Part shown: one piece after another, positions 36,692 through 45,240 of the stretch
Layout: each line of letters starts with the position of its first letter
Position numbering within the stretch: position 1 is the first letter of the stretch
Position numbers and translations under genes: made by a program
DNA from: Flavipsychrobacter stenotrophus
Lineage (GTDB): Bacteria > Bacteroidota > Bacteroidia > Chitinophagales > Chitinophagaceae
DNA length: 45,240 nt
Reading direction: 5' to 3'
Assembly (NCBI GenBank): GCA_945902755.1
Contig: CAMDNC010000007.1
Span: 1 to 45,240 of the forward strand
The notes under the pieces: generated by a model
Database searches by the model: none
The model's input: only the letters and a program-made list of their open reading frames with translations
What the model was told of the DNA's origin: nothing

Positions 36692-39600
36692 ATGACCCAC
36701 CGCATTTTACATGGTACACATCGCCCCGACCTGTTGCAAGAAGAAACGCTTGCAACTATCTTTTGTGCCACAGCCCAGCGGTTTCCTCAAAAAACAGCAC
36801 TACTATTCAACGAGAGCAGTGTCACATATGCCCAGCTAAATTGCTGGAGCGATGCCATGGCTGCGTATCTTATACAACTTGGTATTGCCCCTGGCGAAAG
36901 TGTAGGGGTGTGGTGGCCAAGAGGAGCAGCGCTACATGCAGCCATTCTGGGAATAGTAAAAGCTGGCGCCGCTTACGTGCCGCTCGACTATGAAATGCCA
37001 ACCGATAGAGTAGCGAGTGTGCTGCAAGAGGTAGGAGCAGTTGCCTATATTAGCGACCGAGAACTGCCCTTATCTTGCCCGGCTGTCAGGGTGGTAAACA
37101 TACCAGATGAGGGTGCCATAATACCTACCCAAAAAGGTCCATCACCAGACCACACAGCTTACGTGCTTTATACATCTGGTAGTACTGGCAAGCCCAAGGG
37201 TATACCTATCTCACATAGGCAGATTTGCCACTTGGTGCGTGCTGAGAATAGTATACTGCAGATAACCGCAGATGACAAAGTATATCAGGGCTTTTCAGTA
37301 TCCTTCGATATGTGGTGCGAGGAAAGTTGGATTGCCTACTTGGTAGGAGCCACACTTTGGGTAGCTGATGCACCCACTGCAAAATCAATTGATGAACTAG
37401 CTGAGATCTTACGTCAAAACACTATAACTGTGCTGCATGCAGTGCCCAGCTTATTGGCGGTGATGGACGACGACATACCTTCTCTTAGGCTTGTAAATGC
37501 AGGTGGAGAAGCGTGTACTACTCAGGTGCTAGACCGGTGGTCTGCGCCTCCTAGGTTGTTTTACAATACTTATGGCCCCACCGAAACCACAGTAACTGCA
37601 ACTATCGCTGAGCTTAAACCCGGCGAAAAAATAACTATAGGAGTACCATTACCCAATTACTCGCTCGCTGTAGTGGACGAACTTCTCAACCCGCTACCTA
37701 TTGGCGAACGTGGCGAGTTGGTAATATCTGGTCCTGGCGTGTGTGATGGTTATATAAACAGACCAGAACTTACCACCACTAAATTTGTATCAAAGCCTCA
37801 ATCGTTGCTCCAAATGTCGGGCGACCGAATTTACCGCACCGGCGATGCTGCAGTAATAAACGAAGATGGTAGCATTGACTTTCAAGGCAGATTTGACGAC
37901 CAGGTCAAGTTACGTGGATACCGTATAGAACTAGGCGAAATAGAAAACAGAATTGCTACCCTACGGGATATAACAGCAGCAGTAGTAGCGATAAAAAAAG
38001 ATATTAACGGACAAGACCACCTAGCGGCTTATGTAGTATGCGACGACCCAGTAAGTATGAATCAACAGCACATTCGCGAGGAGCTTGCAAAGGTATTGCC
38101 CCCATACATGGTGCCGGGTGTCATCATGCAACTGCCCGAAATGCCCCGCTTGCCCAGCGGCAAAATAGACCGAAAATCGCTGCCAGTACCCTCTATGTTG
38201 ATGGAAAACATAGCTCCGATTGCCGATGAAGTGATTGATATAGAAACATCTATTGGTGATCGAACAATTGTAGTGCTAAAACGTTTTTTCCCAAACCGAA
38301 CTATTACGCTCGACAATGATTTTTTTACAGATCTTGGTGGGCATTCATTGCTGGCCGCAGCTGTAGTATCTGGCTTGCGAAGAGATGCCGCCATACCACA
38401 AGCCTCGCTTAAAGACCTCTACTTGCATCGGCCGCTGAGCAACGTAGTAGCCCACTGGGAGGAAAAAAAAACAGATACCCCCAAAGCGAAAAGAGTATTC
38501 AACCACATACCAAAGGCTCGTTATTATATTTGCTGGGTAGCACAAACAGTTTCTTTGTTACTAATGTATGGGCTGTTTGCCGTACAGATATTTTTCCCCT
38601 ATCTGGGATATTATATCGTTAAGGAAGAATACAATAATATTCCCTACGCCATTGCCGCAGCGCTCTTTCTCTTTCTGCTCATTCCGCCATTTTTTGCACT
38701 AAGTAGTGTAGTAATCAAGTGGTTAGTTATCGGTCGCATGAAGGAAGGCGATTATCCGCTATGGGGAAGCTATTATTTTCGGTGGTGGTTTGTCAAAACC
38801 ATGCAGCGCTTGCTGCCATCTCAATTTCTAAATGGCACCCCCCTTTACAATGGTTACTTGAGAAGACTGGGAATGAAGGTGGCTAAAGATGCCCAACTAG
38901 GCTCTATGACAGTAGGTGCCGAAGATCTAGTTACTATTGGTAGCGACGTGAGCATTAGTTCTCAAACCGTACTCAACAATGCTTTTGTTGAAGATGGATT
39001 GCTAAAGTTGCGTCGCATTCAATTGGGAGACCATGCCTATATAGGTAGCAGTGCAGTTATAGCTGGTGGGGCTAACATAGAGCCTTGGGGCGAATTGCAA
39101 GACCTGAGCTACCTTCAGGCTGGCAAAACCATAAAATCAAGGGAGGTATGGCAAGGCAGCCCAGCTGTACTTAAAGAAACCAAAGCTTCACAAGACCTGC
39201 CTCAACCGTTACCGGTCAGTAATACCACCCGCAGGGCATATTCACTATTGTTCCTACTATCGTTGCTTATATTCCCGGTTGTAGTATTGCTACCATTGTT
39301 GCCCACAGTCATTATCATACACAATCTCGATAACTCCACCCCAGATTACGACTTTAGTTACCTAACCGTCACCCCTTCATTAGCCCTCAGCTACATCTTA
39401 CTGTTTACACTTACGACAATACTGCTTACCAGGCTACTGCAGCGGGGCATAAAGCCGGGGAAGTACCCTATTTACAGCTTGTTTTATGTCCGCAAGTGGT
39501 TTGCCGACCAGCTCATGTCGCTATCGCTTATAGTGCTACACCCAATGTATGCCACTGTTTACGTATCACTACTTTTCAGAGCGCTGGGTGCCAAGGTGGG

Positions 39601-40630
39601 CAGCAATACAGAGATATCTACTGCTAGCAGTGTTACTCACCCATTGCTAGAAATTGGTAAAGATGCCTTTGTAGCCGATGCAGTTACTTTGGGCGAGAGC
39701 GATGTGCGCGCACAACAACTAATATTAGACCGTACTACCATTGGCGACAATAGTTTTGTGGGCAATAGCGCCCTCATACCTCAAGGTTACACTCTGCCCA
39801 CACGCATGTTGATAGGTGTGCTATCCACCCCTCCCAGCAAAGAGCAACTAGTAGCAAGCGATGCCAAGGATTGGTTTGGCTCACCTGCCATACCGTTACC
39901 CCGTAGGCAGGAGAGCCGTGCTTTTGCTGCTACCGAAACCCTTCGTCCCACGCCATCAAAAGTCTTGGGTAGGAGTATTGTAGAGTTTGTTCGAATTATT
40001 TTGCCCGAGACTACCATTCTCATATGCAGCATATTGTTCATCGCTTATTCACACAATCTCGTCGTAGATAAGCCATGGTGGCGTACAGTTATAGAGCTGC
40101 CACTTTACTACCTGTTTTTTATGGGTGGTCCCGCACTGCTGGTTACGGTGCTGCTGAAGTGGCTGGCTGTGGGGCGCTACGTGCCAGAGCAAAAACCCAT
40201 GTGGTCGCTTCGTGTATGGCTTAGTGAGGCTGTTACCTCAACGTACGAGTCGTTAGCGGTTCCGTTTCTCCTCGATTTCACAAAGGGTACTCCATGGTTA
40301 CCGTTCTTGCTTCGCCTCTTTGGAGTAAAAACCGGAAAACGGGTTTGGATGAACACAACCGACATCACAGAACACGATATGGTTACCATAGGCGATGATA
40401 CAGCAATGAACGAAGATTGTGGTCCACAAACACATCTATTTGAAGACAGGGTAATGAAAGTTGGTAAAATAAAAATTGGCAAGCGATGCAGCATAGGTGC
40501 ACGCAGCATTATACTTTACGACAGCGAAACAGGTGATGATGTAAACATTGATGCGCTATCGCTGGTCATGAAAGGCGAAAGCTTACAACCCGACACACAA
40601 TGGATAGGTAGCCCAATAAGATCAACTTAA
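36692..40630 (+). CDS. Pls/PosA-like single-module NRPS: adenylation domain, PCP, and three TM/left-handed-beta-helix terminal modules
   Basis: A-domain YVLYTSGSTGKPKGIPISH, YNTYGPTETTV, GDRIYRTGDAA, RGYRIELGEIENRI, PSGKIDRKSLP; PCP DNDFFTDLGGHSLLAAAV; three repeats of paired TM helices plus hexapeptide-like segments. ATG at 36692 preferred over TTG at 36545. Confidence 0.88.
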   Translation: MTHRILHGTHRPDLLQEETLATIFCATAQRFPQKTALLFNESSVTYAQLNCWSDAMAAYLIQLGIAPGESVGVWWPRGAALHAAILGIVKAGAAYVPLDYEMPTDRVASVLQEVGAVAYISDRELPLSCPAVRVVNIPDEGAIIPTQKGPSPDHTAYVLYTSGSTGKPKGIPISHRQICHLVRAENSILQITADDKVYQGFSVSFDMWCEESWIAYLVGATLWVADAPTAKSIDELAEILRQNTITVLHAVPSLLAVMDDDIPSLRLVNAGGEACTTQVLDRWSAPPRLFYNTYGPTETTVTATIAELKPGEKITIGVPLPNYSLAVVDELLNPLPIGERGELVISGPGVCDGYINRPELTTTKFVSKPQSLLQMSGDRIYRTGDAAVINEDGSIDFQGRFDDQVKLRGYRIELGEIENRIATLRDITAAVVAIKKDINGQDHLAAYVVCDDPVSMNQQHIREELAKVLPPYMVPGVIMQLPEMPRLPSGKIDRKSLPVPSMLMENIAPIADEVIDIETSIGDRTIVVLKRFFPNRTITLDNDFFTDLGGHSLLAAAVVSGLRRDAAIPQASLKDLYLHRPLSNVVAHWEEKKTDTPKAKRVFNHIPKARYYICWVAQTVSLLLMYGLFAVQIFFPYLGYYIVKEEYNNIPYAIAAALFLFLLIPPFFALSSVVIKWLVIGRMKEGDYPLWGSYYFRWWFVKTMQRLLPSQFLNGTPLYNGYLRRLGMKVAKDAQLGSMTVGAEDLVTIGSDVSISSQTVLNNAFVEDGLLKLRRIQLGDHAYIGSSAVIAGGANIEPWGELQDLSYLQAGKTIKSREVWQGSPAVLKETKASQDLPQPLPVSNTTRRAYSLLFLLSLLIFPVVVLLPLLPTVIIIHNLDNSTPDYDFSYLTVTPSLALSYILLFTLTTILLTRLLQRGIKPGKYPIYSLFYVRKWFADQLMSLSLIVLHPMYATVYVSLLFRALGAKVGSNTEISTASSVTHPLLEIGKDAFVADAVTLGESDVRAQQLILDRTTIGDNSFVGNSALIPQGYTLPTRMLIGVLSTPPSKEQLVASDAKDWFGSPAIPLPRRQESRAFAATETLRPTPSKVLGRSIVEFVRIILPETTILICSILFIAYSHNLVVDKPWWRTVIELPLYYLFFMGGPALLVTVLLKWLAVGRYVPEQKPMWSLRVWLSEAVTSTYESLAVPFLLDFTKGTPWLPFLLRLFGVKTGKRVWMNTTDITEHDMVTIGDDTAMNEDCGPQTHLFEDRVMKVGKIKIGKRCSIGARSIILYDSETGDDVNIDALSLVMKGESLQPDTQWIGSPIRST

Positions 40631-40716
40631 ATTAACTTGGTGATTGTAAAAATTATTTAGTTCCATTATAACATCGGGTTCTAAATACTTGTTAGGTGAA
40701 AAAAGAGTTTTAGTTT

Positions 40717-41130
40717 TTATTTTTTCCCGTTCAGCAATTTATCAATACCATCTGAACTGGTGATAAATCGGAAAGTACTTAAATGTTTTTTTTCATCTAA
40801 ATTCAAACTGGTGGTTTTTTCACCTACTATCGAATACTTTGTTTTGAATACTGCCAAGCCGGGGTTTGAGTCCTCAGAATCTATACCCACATATTCATAC
40901 GACAGTAACTTTCCATATTTTTCATGTAACGATTCCACCACTTCCTTATTCCACGATCGTTTTATACTTCCTATATAAGGCGCATCAGAAGGCCACATGT
41001 TAATAATGCTATCGCCCTGTTTGTTATTATAAAACTTCATAAACCTGCTCATTGCATGTTCATGATCGGTTTGGGTTTGCGAAACCCCCATGCTAGGTAC
41101 TATCAAGAAAATAAAAAGGAGATTTTTCAC
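40717..41130 (-). CDS. Small secreted hypothetical protein (DUF3887-like), GTG start
   Basis: N-terminal signal peptide MKNLLFIFLIVPSMGVSQTQ; body of NTF2-like length. Confidence 0.5.
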   Translation of the reverse strand: MKNLLFIFLIVPSMGVSQTQTDHEHAMSRFMKFYNNKQGDSIINMWPSDAPYIGSIKRSWNKEVVESLHEKYGKLLSYEYVGIDSEDSNPGLAVFKTKYSIVGEKTTSLNLDEKKHLSTFRFITSSDGIDKLLNGKK

Positions 41131-41222
41131 ACGTTAAATATAGGAAAAATAGAGATTTGCTGGAATAAATAGAATAGGGTAGAAAAACAAACTCATCTAC
41201 TCAATAAAATATTCAAAACTAG

Positions 41223-41254
41223 CAAAAAAAAAGACCTTGATTGCTCAAAGTCTT
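41223..41254 (-). terminator. Terminator downstream of the tRNA
   Basis: Minus strand AAGACTTTGA-gcaa-TCAAGGTCTT followed by T9. Confidence 0.75.
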
Positions 41255-41265
41255 ACCTGTTTCTG

Positions 41266-41339
41266 TGGTCCCACTCGGGTTTGAACCAAGGACCCCCTGA
41301 TTATGAGTCAGGTGCTCTAACCAGCTGAGCTATAGGACC
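41266..41339 (-). tRNA. tRNA with CAT anticodon (elongator Met or Ile2 before lysidine modification)
   Basis: GGTCCTATAGCTCAGCTGGTTAGAGCACCTGACTCATAATCAGGGGGTCCTTGGTTCAAACCCGAGTGGGACCA; cloverleaf intact, CCA not encoded. Confidence 0.95.
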
Positions 41340-41369
41340 TATGACGAATAACCGTCACTAAAAGGAGTG

Positions 41370-41377
41370 CAAATGTA
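41370..41377 (-). promoter_or_regulatory. -7 element (TACATTTG) of the tRNA gene
   Basis: Minus strand TACATTTG 30 nt upstream of the tRNA 5' end. Confidence 0.45.
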
Positions 41378-41484
41378 GCGCAATTTCTCAGAAAAAAAAA
41401 TAAATTTAGCACAAAACTCAATATCCTCAAGGCTACGAATGTACAAAAAGGATATGGTATACAACACCATAAAAAGAACAAGGA

Positions 41485-41511
41485 TTGATAGGGGGTAATG
41501 GCTTATTTTTG
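41485..41511 (+). promoter_or_regulatory. Candidate paaZ promoter (TTG-N16-TATTTTTG)
   Basis: TTG 41485-41487 and TATTTTTG 41504-41511, upstream of the ATG at 41542. Confidence 0.4.
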
Positions 41512-41541
41512 AAATTGAAAAGATAACAACCAAATATACTT

Positions 41542-43596
41542 ATGTCTGTAACACAACTTGAAAACTATGCTGCCGGCAGATGGGTGGGTGGCAATAATGA
41601 AGGCGAAGTGCTGCACAATGCAGTGACAGGTGCAGCTATATATACCGCCAGTAGCGGAGGGCTAAACTTTGCTGAAATGATGCACTATGCCCGCACGGTG
41701 GGCGGACCAGCACTGCGGAAATTGACGTTTCAGGAGCGAGGCAGAATGCTGAAAGCGCTGGCTATGTACCTCATGGAGCGCAAAGAATTTTTCTACACTA
41801 TCAGTGCCTACACCGGTGCTACCCGTGCCGATTCTTGGGTAGATATAGAAGGGGGTATTGGTAATCTATTTGCTTATGCCAGTCTGCGTCGTCAGTTTCC
41901 AGACGAGCGTTTCTATGTAGATGGCGATGCTGCCAAACTGTCGAAGAACAATACATTTATAGGGCATCACATCATGGTGCCAAGAGAGGGTGTAGCTATA
42001 CACATCAATGCATTCAACTTTCCGGTATGGGGAATGCTGGAGAAAATTGCGGTTAATTTGTTGGCTGGTGTACCTGCCATTGTTAAGCCCGCTACGCTTA
42101 CTTCATTCCTTACCGAGGCGGTGTTCAGAGAAATAATAAAATCGGGTATTCTGCCAGAGGGGTCGTTGCAGTTGATATGCGGCTCGGCAAGGGGCATATT
42201 GGACAGTGTAGAAACTATGGATGTAGTGACCTTTACGGGGTCGGCGAGTACAGGTAGAATGCTGAAATCGCACCCTCGCATATTGTCGGAGGCGGTATCG
42301 TTTAATATGGAGGCTGATTCGCTCAACTGTTGCATTCTGGGTATGGACGTCTATCCGGGCATGGCTGAGTTTGACATTTTTATCAAAGAAGTAGTGCGCG
42401 AGGTTACTACAAAAGCAGGACAGAAGTGCACTGCCATCAGGCGTATAATAGTACCAGCCGACAGGGTAGAAGATGTGCAGATAGCACTGGGCAAACGCCT
42501 GCAAACAACCACTATAGGCGACCCTAGCCTAAAAGAGGTACGTATGGGCCCACTGGCAGGTATAAGCCAGCGCAATGAAGTACGTGAAAAGGTGCAGCAA
42601 CTAGCTGCTACACAGCAGATAGTGATAGGCAATATGGAGCACTTTGAGGTATTAGGGGCAGATAAAGAAAAGGGCGCTTTTCTGCCTCCAGTCATATTCC
42701 TCAACAATAATCCATTTGTAAACACCGACTGCCATAATATTGAAGCTTTCGGTCCGGTATCTACCATAATTCCCTACGCTACTACCGACGATGCCATAAC
42801 ATTGGCTCGTATGGGTCTAGGGTCATTAGTATGCTCAGTTATTACACAAGACGATGAAATAGCTAAAGAAATAGTACTTGGCACAGCTACAATGCATGGC
42901 AGAATACTTATACTCAATGCCGATTGTGCCAAGGAAAGTACTGGTCATGGATCACCCATGCCACTACTAGTACATGGTGGTCCTGGACGAGCAGGAGGTG
43001 GAGAGGAAATGGGAGGCAAGCGGGGTGTATTGCATTATCTGCAGCGCACAGCCATTCAGGGGTCACCTACTACCATTACCCGCATCACCAATGTGTATCA
43101 GCAGGGAGGCAAACAACACGAAACAGATATACACCCCTTTAAAAAACATTTTGAAGACCTGCAAATAGGAGAAACACTCACCACAGCCAAACATACAGTA
43201 AGCGAGGCAGACATCACCAACTTTGCCAATGTAAGCGGCGACAACTTCTATGCCCATATGGATGCTACATCGCTAGAGGGCACCATATTTGAGCGTAGGG
43301 TAGCACATGGTTATTTTGTGCTGTCTAAAGCTGCCGGTTTGTTTGTAGATGCAAAGAAGGGTCCGGTATTGCTCAACTATGGCATAGATGAAGCAAGGTT
43401 TACCAAACCTGTTTACCCAGGTATGACTATAGGTGTGCGCCTGACAGTAAAAGAAAAAACAGCTCAGGAAAAACGTACTCCAGAAGATATAACAAAAGGG
43501 ATAGTAAAATGGCTGGTAGATGTATATGACGAAACAGGCGAAACAGTAGCGATTGCTACCATTCTAACCATGGTGCGGATGAAAAACCAAGACTAA
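41542..43596 (+). CDS. paaZ: PaaZ-type bifunctional aldehyde dehydrogenase / MaoC-like enoyl-CoA hydratase
   Basis: ALDH domain (HINAFNFPVWGMLEKIAVNLLAGVPAIVKPA, TFTGSASTGRML, AGQKCTAIRRI) plus C-terminal MaoC-like domain (KHTVSEADITNFANVSGDNFYAHMD...RVAHGYFVLS). Confidence 0.92.
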   Translation: MSVTQLENYAAGRWVGGNNEGEVLHNAVTGAAIYTASSGGLNFAEMMHYARTVGGPALRKLTFQERGRMLKALAMYLMERKEFFYTISAYTGATRADSWVDIEGGIGNLFAYASLRRQFPDERFYVDGDAAKLSKNNTFIGHHIMVPREGVAIHINAFNFPVWGMLEKIAVNLLAGVPAIVKPATLTSFLTEAVFREIIKSGILPEGSLQLICGSARGILDSVETMDVVTFTGSASTGRMLKSHPRILSEAVSFNMEADSLNCCILGMDVYPGMAEFDIFIKEVVREVTTKAGQKCTAIRRIIVPADRVEDVQIALGKRLQTTTIGDPSLKEVRMGPLAGISQRNEVREKVQQLAATQQIVIGNMEHFEVLGADKEKGAFLPPVIFLNNNPFVNTDCHNIEAFGPVSTIIPYATTDDAITLARMGLGSLVCSVITQDDEIAKEIVLGTATMHGRILILNADCAKESTGHGSPMPLLVHGGPGRAGGGEEMGGKRGVLHYLQRTAIQGSPTTITRITNVYQQGGKQHETDIHPFKKHFEDLQIGETLTTAKHTVSEADITNFANVSGDNFYAHMDATSLEGTIFERRVAHGYFVLSKAAGLFVDAKKGPVLLNYGIDEARFTKPVYPGMTIGVRLTVKEKTAQEKRTPEDITKGIVKWLVDVYDETGETVAIATILTMVRMKNQD

Positions 43597-43620
43597 AATA
43601 AACAGTAACTGTAGTTAAAA

Positions 43621-43655
43621 AACAAAGCCACCGCAATATTTGAGGTGGCTTTGTT
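43621..43655. terminator. Bidirectional terminator between convergent paaZ and msrB
   Basis: AACAAAGCCACC...GGTGGCTTTGTT, perfect 12-bp stem. Confidence 0.8.
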
Positions 43656-43674
43656 GCTATTATCGGATCTAGTA

Positions 43675-44193
43675 TTATTTATCTTCTTCAAAATCCAATA
43701 CCGCAGAATTCATACAGTATCTTTTGTAAGTAGGTGCAGGACCGTCGTCGAATATATGCCCTAAGTGCGAGTCGCATCTTCCACATTCTACTTCTATCCT
43801 AGACATTCCATGTGAATCATCTTGCAGGTAATTCACACTATTTTTTCTAATTGTTTCAAAAAAGCTTGGCCATCCGCAAGAGCTTGCAAACTTGGCCGTA
43901 GACTTAAACAAAGGGTTGCCACACACTGCACAATAATATGTGCCCTTTACATCTGTTTTCCAGTATTTCCCGCTGAAAGCATACTCAGTACCCTGCTCGC
44001 GTGCAATGCGGTAAACACCATCAGGCAATATTTTTTTCCACTCACTTTCGGGCACATTCAGTTTTTTGGTCTCTGTGCGAGAATAATACGGATTTTTGCT
44101 TTTATCTGTCATGGTTGTATTGTTTTGCGCTGTGCTACACTGTGCCAGCAACATTAGGCTGGCGATGGCTGTAACAAAAATTGAAGATCTCAT
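43675..44193 (-). CDS. msrB: Peptide-methionine (R)-S-oxide reductase, lipoprotein form
   Basis: YYCAVCGNPLFKSTAKFASSCGWPSFFE, ECGRCDSHLGHIFDDGPAPTYKRYCMNSAVLDF; N-terminal LMLLAQC lipobox. Confidence 0.94.
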   Translation of the reverse strand: MRSSIFVTAIASLMLLAQCSTAQNNTTMTDKSKNPYYSRTETKKLNVPESEWKKILPDGVYRIAREQGTEYAFSGKYWKTDVKGTYYCAVCGNPLFKSTAKFASSCGWPSFFETIRKNSVNYLQDDSHGMSRIEVECGRCDSHLGHIFDDGPAPTYKRYCMNSAVLDFEEDK

Positions 44194-44351
44194 AATTATT
44201 TTTGGTTTAGTAAAGATAAACGGAACGTAGGTAGGATTGGTTTGTTAGCAATTGTTAATTTATATGCTGCTATAGACATCTGGTAATGAAGATGATACCA
44301 TCAACAAGCCATACATAGGTGTTGATTGTGTAGCTTTATCCTTTTTTTATT

Positions 44352-45240
44352 ATGCTACCTACAGTTTCTATATTTTGGTTTCGCCGCGATCTGCGCCTTA
44401 GCGACAATGCAGGTCTTTATCATGCACTTAAGGCTGGCATACCAGTACTGCCCATATTTATATTTGATACCGAAATACTGAATAAGCTACACGAAAAAAA
44501 GGATAAAAGAGTAACCTTCATTCACAACGCACTTGCTCATATGCATCAGCAATTAGTGGCAATGGGCAGCACACTATTGGTGATGAATGGCAGACCGCTA
44601 GACTGTTACCAGCTACTAACAGAGAGGTATGATATTAAAGCCGTGTATACCAACCATGATTATGAGCCATATGCCTTGGGCAGAGATAGAGAGATAGGAG
44701 TAATGCTGCAAGAGAAAGGAGTAGAAATACATACGTTCAAAGACCAGGTAATTTTTGAACGTAGCGAAGTAGTAAAAGATAACGGAGAACCTTATACAGT
44801 ATACACTCCCTACAGCAAAAAGTGGAAAGCTAAACTGAATGATTTTTATCTAAAGCCCTACCCTACCCATAAATACATGGGCAACTTCTATCAATGCGAG
44901 CAATTACCTATGCCCACATTACCAGATATTGGCTTTGTACCAACAGATCCAGGCACGCTTCCCACTGCGCTAGACGAAACTATTGCCATACATTACGATA
45001 AAACCCGTGATTATCCGGCTGTGAACGGCACTACCCGTCTTGGTGTGCATTTACGATTTGGTACTGTAAGCGTACGCCAATTGGCATCGCAAGCAATGGA
45101 ATTAAATCCTGTACTGCTCAATGAATTGGTGTGGCGCGAATTTTACATGGCTATACTGTGGCACTACCCACATGTGGTAAACGGAGCCTTCAAAAAAGAA
45201 TATGATAATATAGTTTGGCGCAATAATGAGCATGAATTTG
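44352..45240 (+). CDS. Deoxyribodipyrimidine photolyase/cryptochrome family, N-terminal part (truncated by window end)
   Basis: VSIFWFRRDLRLSDNAGLYHALKAGIPVLPIFIFD, YTPYSKKW, LGVHLRFGTVSVRQLA, LVWREFYMAILWHYPHVV. Not in the ORF track because no stop is reached. Confidence 0.93.
   Translation, partial: MLPTVSIFWFRRDLRLSDNAGLYHALKAGIPVLPIFIFDTEILNKLHEKKDKRVTFIHNALAHMHQQLVAMGSTLLVMNGRPLDCYQLLTERYDIKAVYTNHDYEPYALGRDREIGVMLQEKGVEIHTFKDQVIFERSEVVKDNGEPYTVYTPYSKKWKAKLNDFYLKPYPTHKYMGNFYQCEQLPMPTLPDIGFVPTDPGTLPTALDETIAIHYDKTRDYPAVNGTTRLGVHLRFGTVSVRQLASQAMELNPVLLNELVWREFYMAILWHYPHVVNGAFKKEYDNIVWRNNEHEF

Noticed and set aside
41266-41339. tRNA as an integration site for a mobile element
   Set aside because: No integrase, no duplicated tRNA 3' end, and flanking genes look like ordinary chromosome.
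42876-42896. TTGGCACAGCTACAATGC in paaZ as a sigma-54 site
   Set aside because: Wrong GG-GC spacing (12 instead of 10 nt) and inside a coding region.
1-45240. CRISPR array, prophage, toxin-antitoxin or restriction system
   Set aside because: No regularly spaced repeats, no phage structural or integrase genes, and no defence-type gene cluster recognised.

Overview
This is a Bacteroidetes-type chromosomal window, probably from the Chitinophagaceae or a relative (judged from gene families, a T9SS sorting tail and TAnnTTTG-like -7 elements). It is mostly housekeeping genes: nadA (partial), mnmG, recX, glucosaminidase/LysM, hpt, recG, an SGNH lipoprotein and FadL pair, comF, a nitrilase-family amidase, kmo, recJ, manC, nfu, sixA, a STAS protein, clpC, a GT39 transferase, an FN3 protein, a SNF2/SWIM helicase, a Pls-like single-module NRPS, a CAT tRNA, paaZ, msrB and a partial photolyase. 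I saw no phage, IS element or CRISPR array. The items most worth follow-up are: (1) two identical 16-bp parS-like sites at and inside mnmG; (2) a close match to a sigma-54 -24/-12 promoter plus an inverted repeat in front of an uncharacterised 62-aa ORF; (3) a membrane NRPS with A-PCP followed by three tandem TM/left-handed-beta-helix modules, the architecture of epsilon-poly-lysine synthetase; (4) a fusion of an AmgK-like sugar kinase to the RapZ C-terminal domain; (5) a recG gene with no in-frame ATG or GTG for its conserved N-terminus. All family calls were made by reading the sequence; no database search was run.
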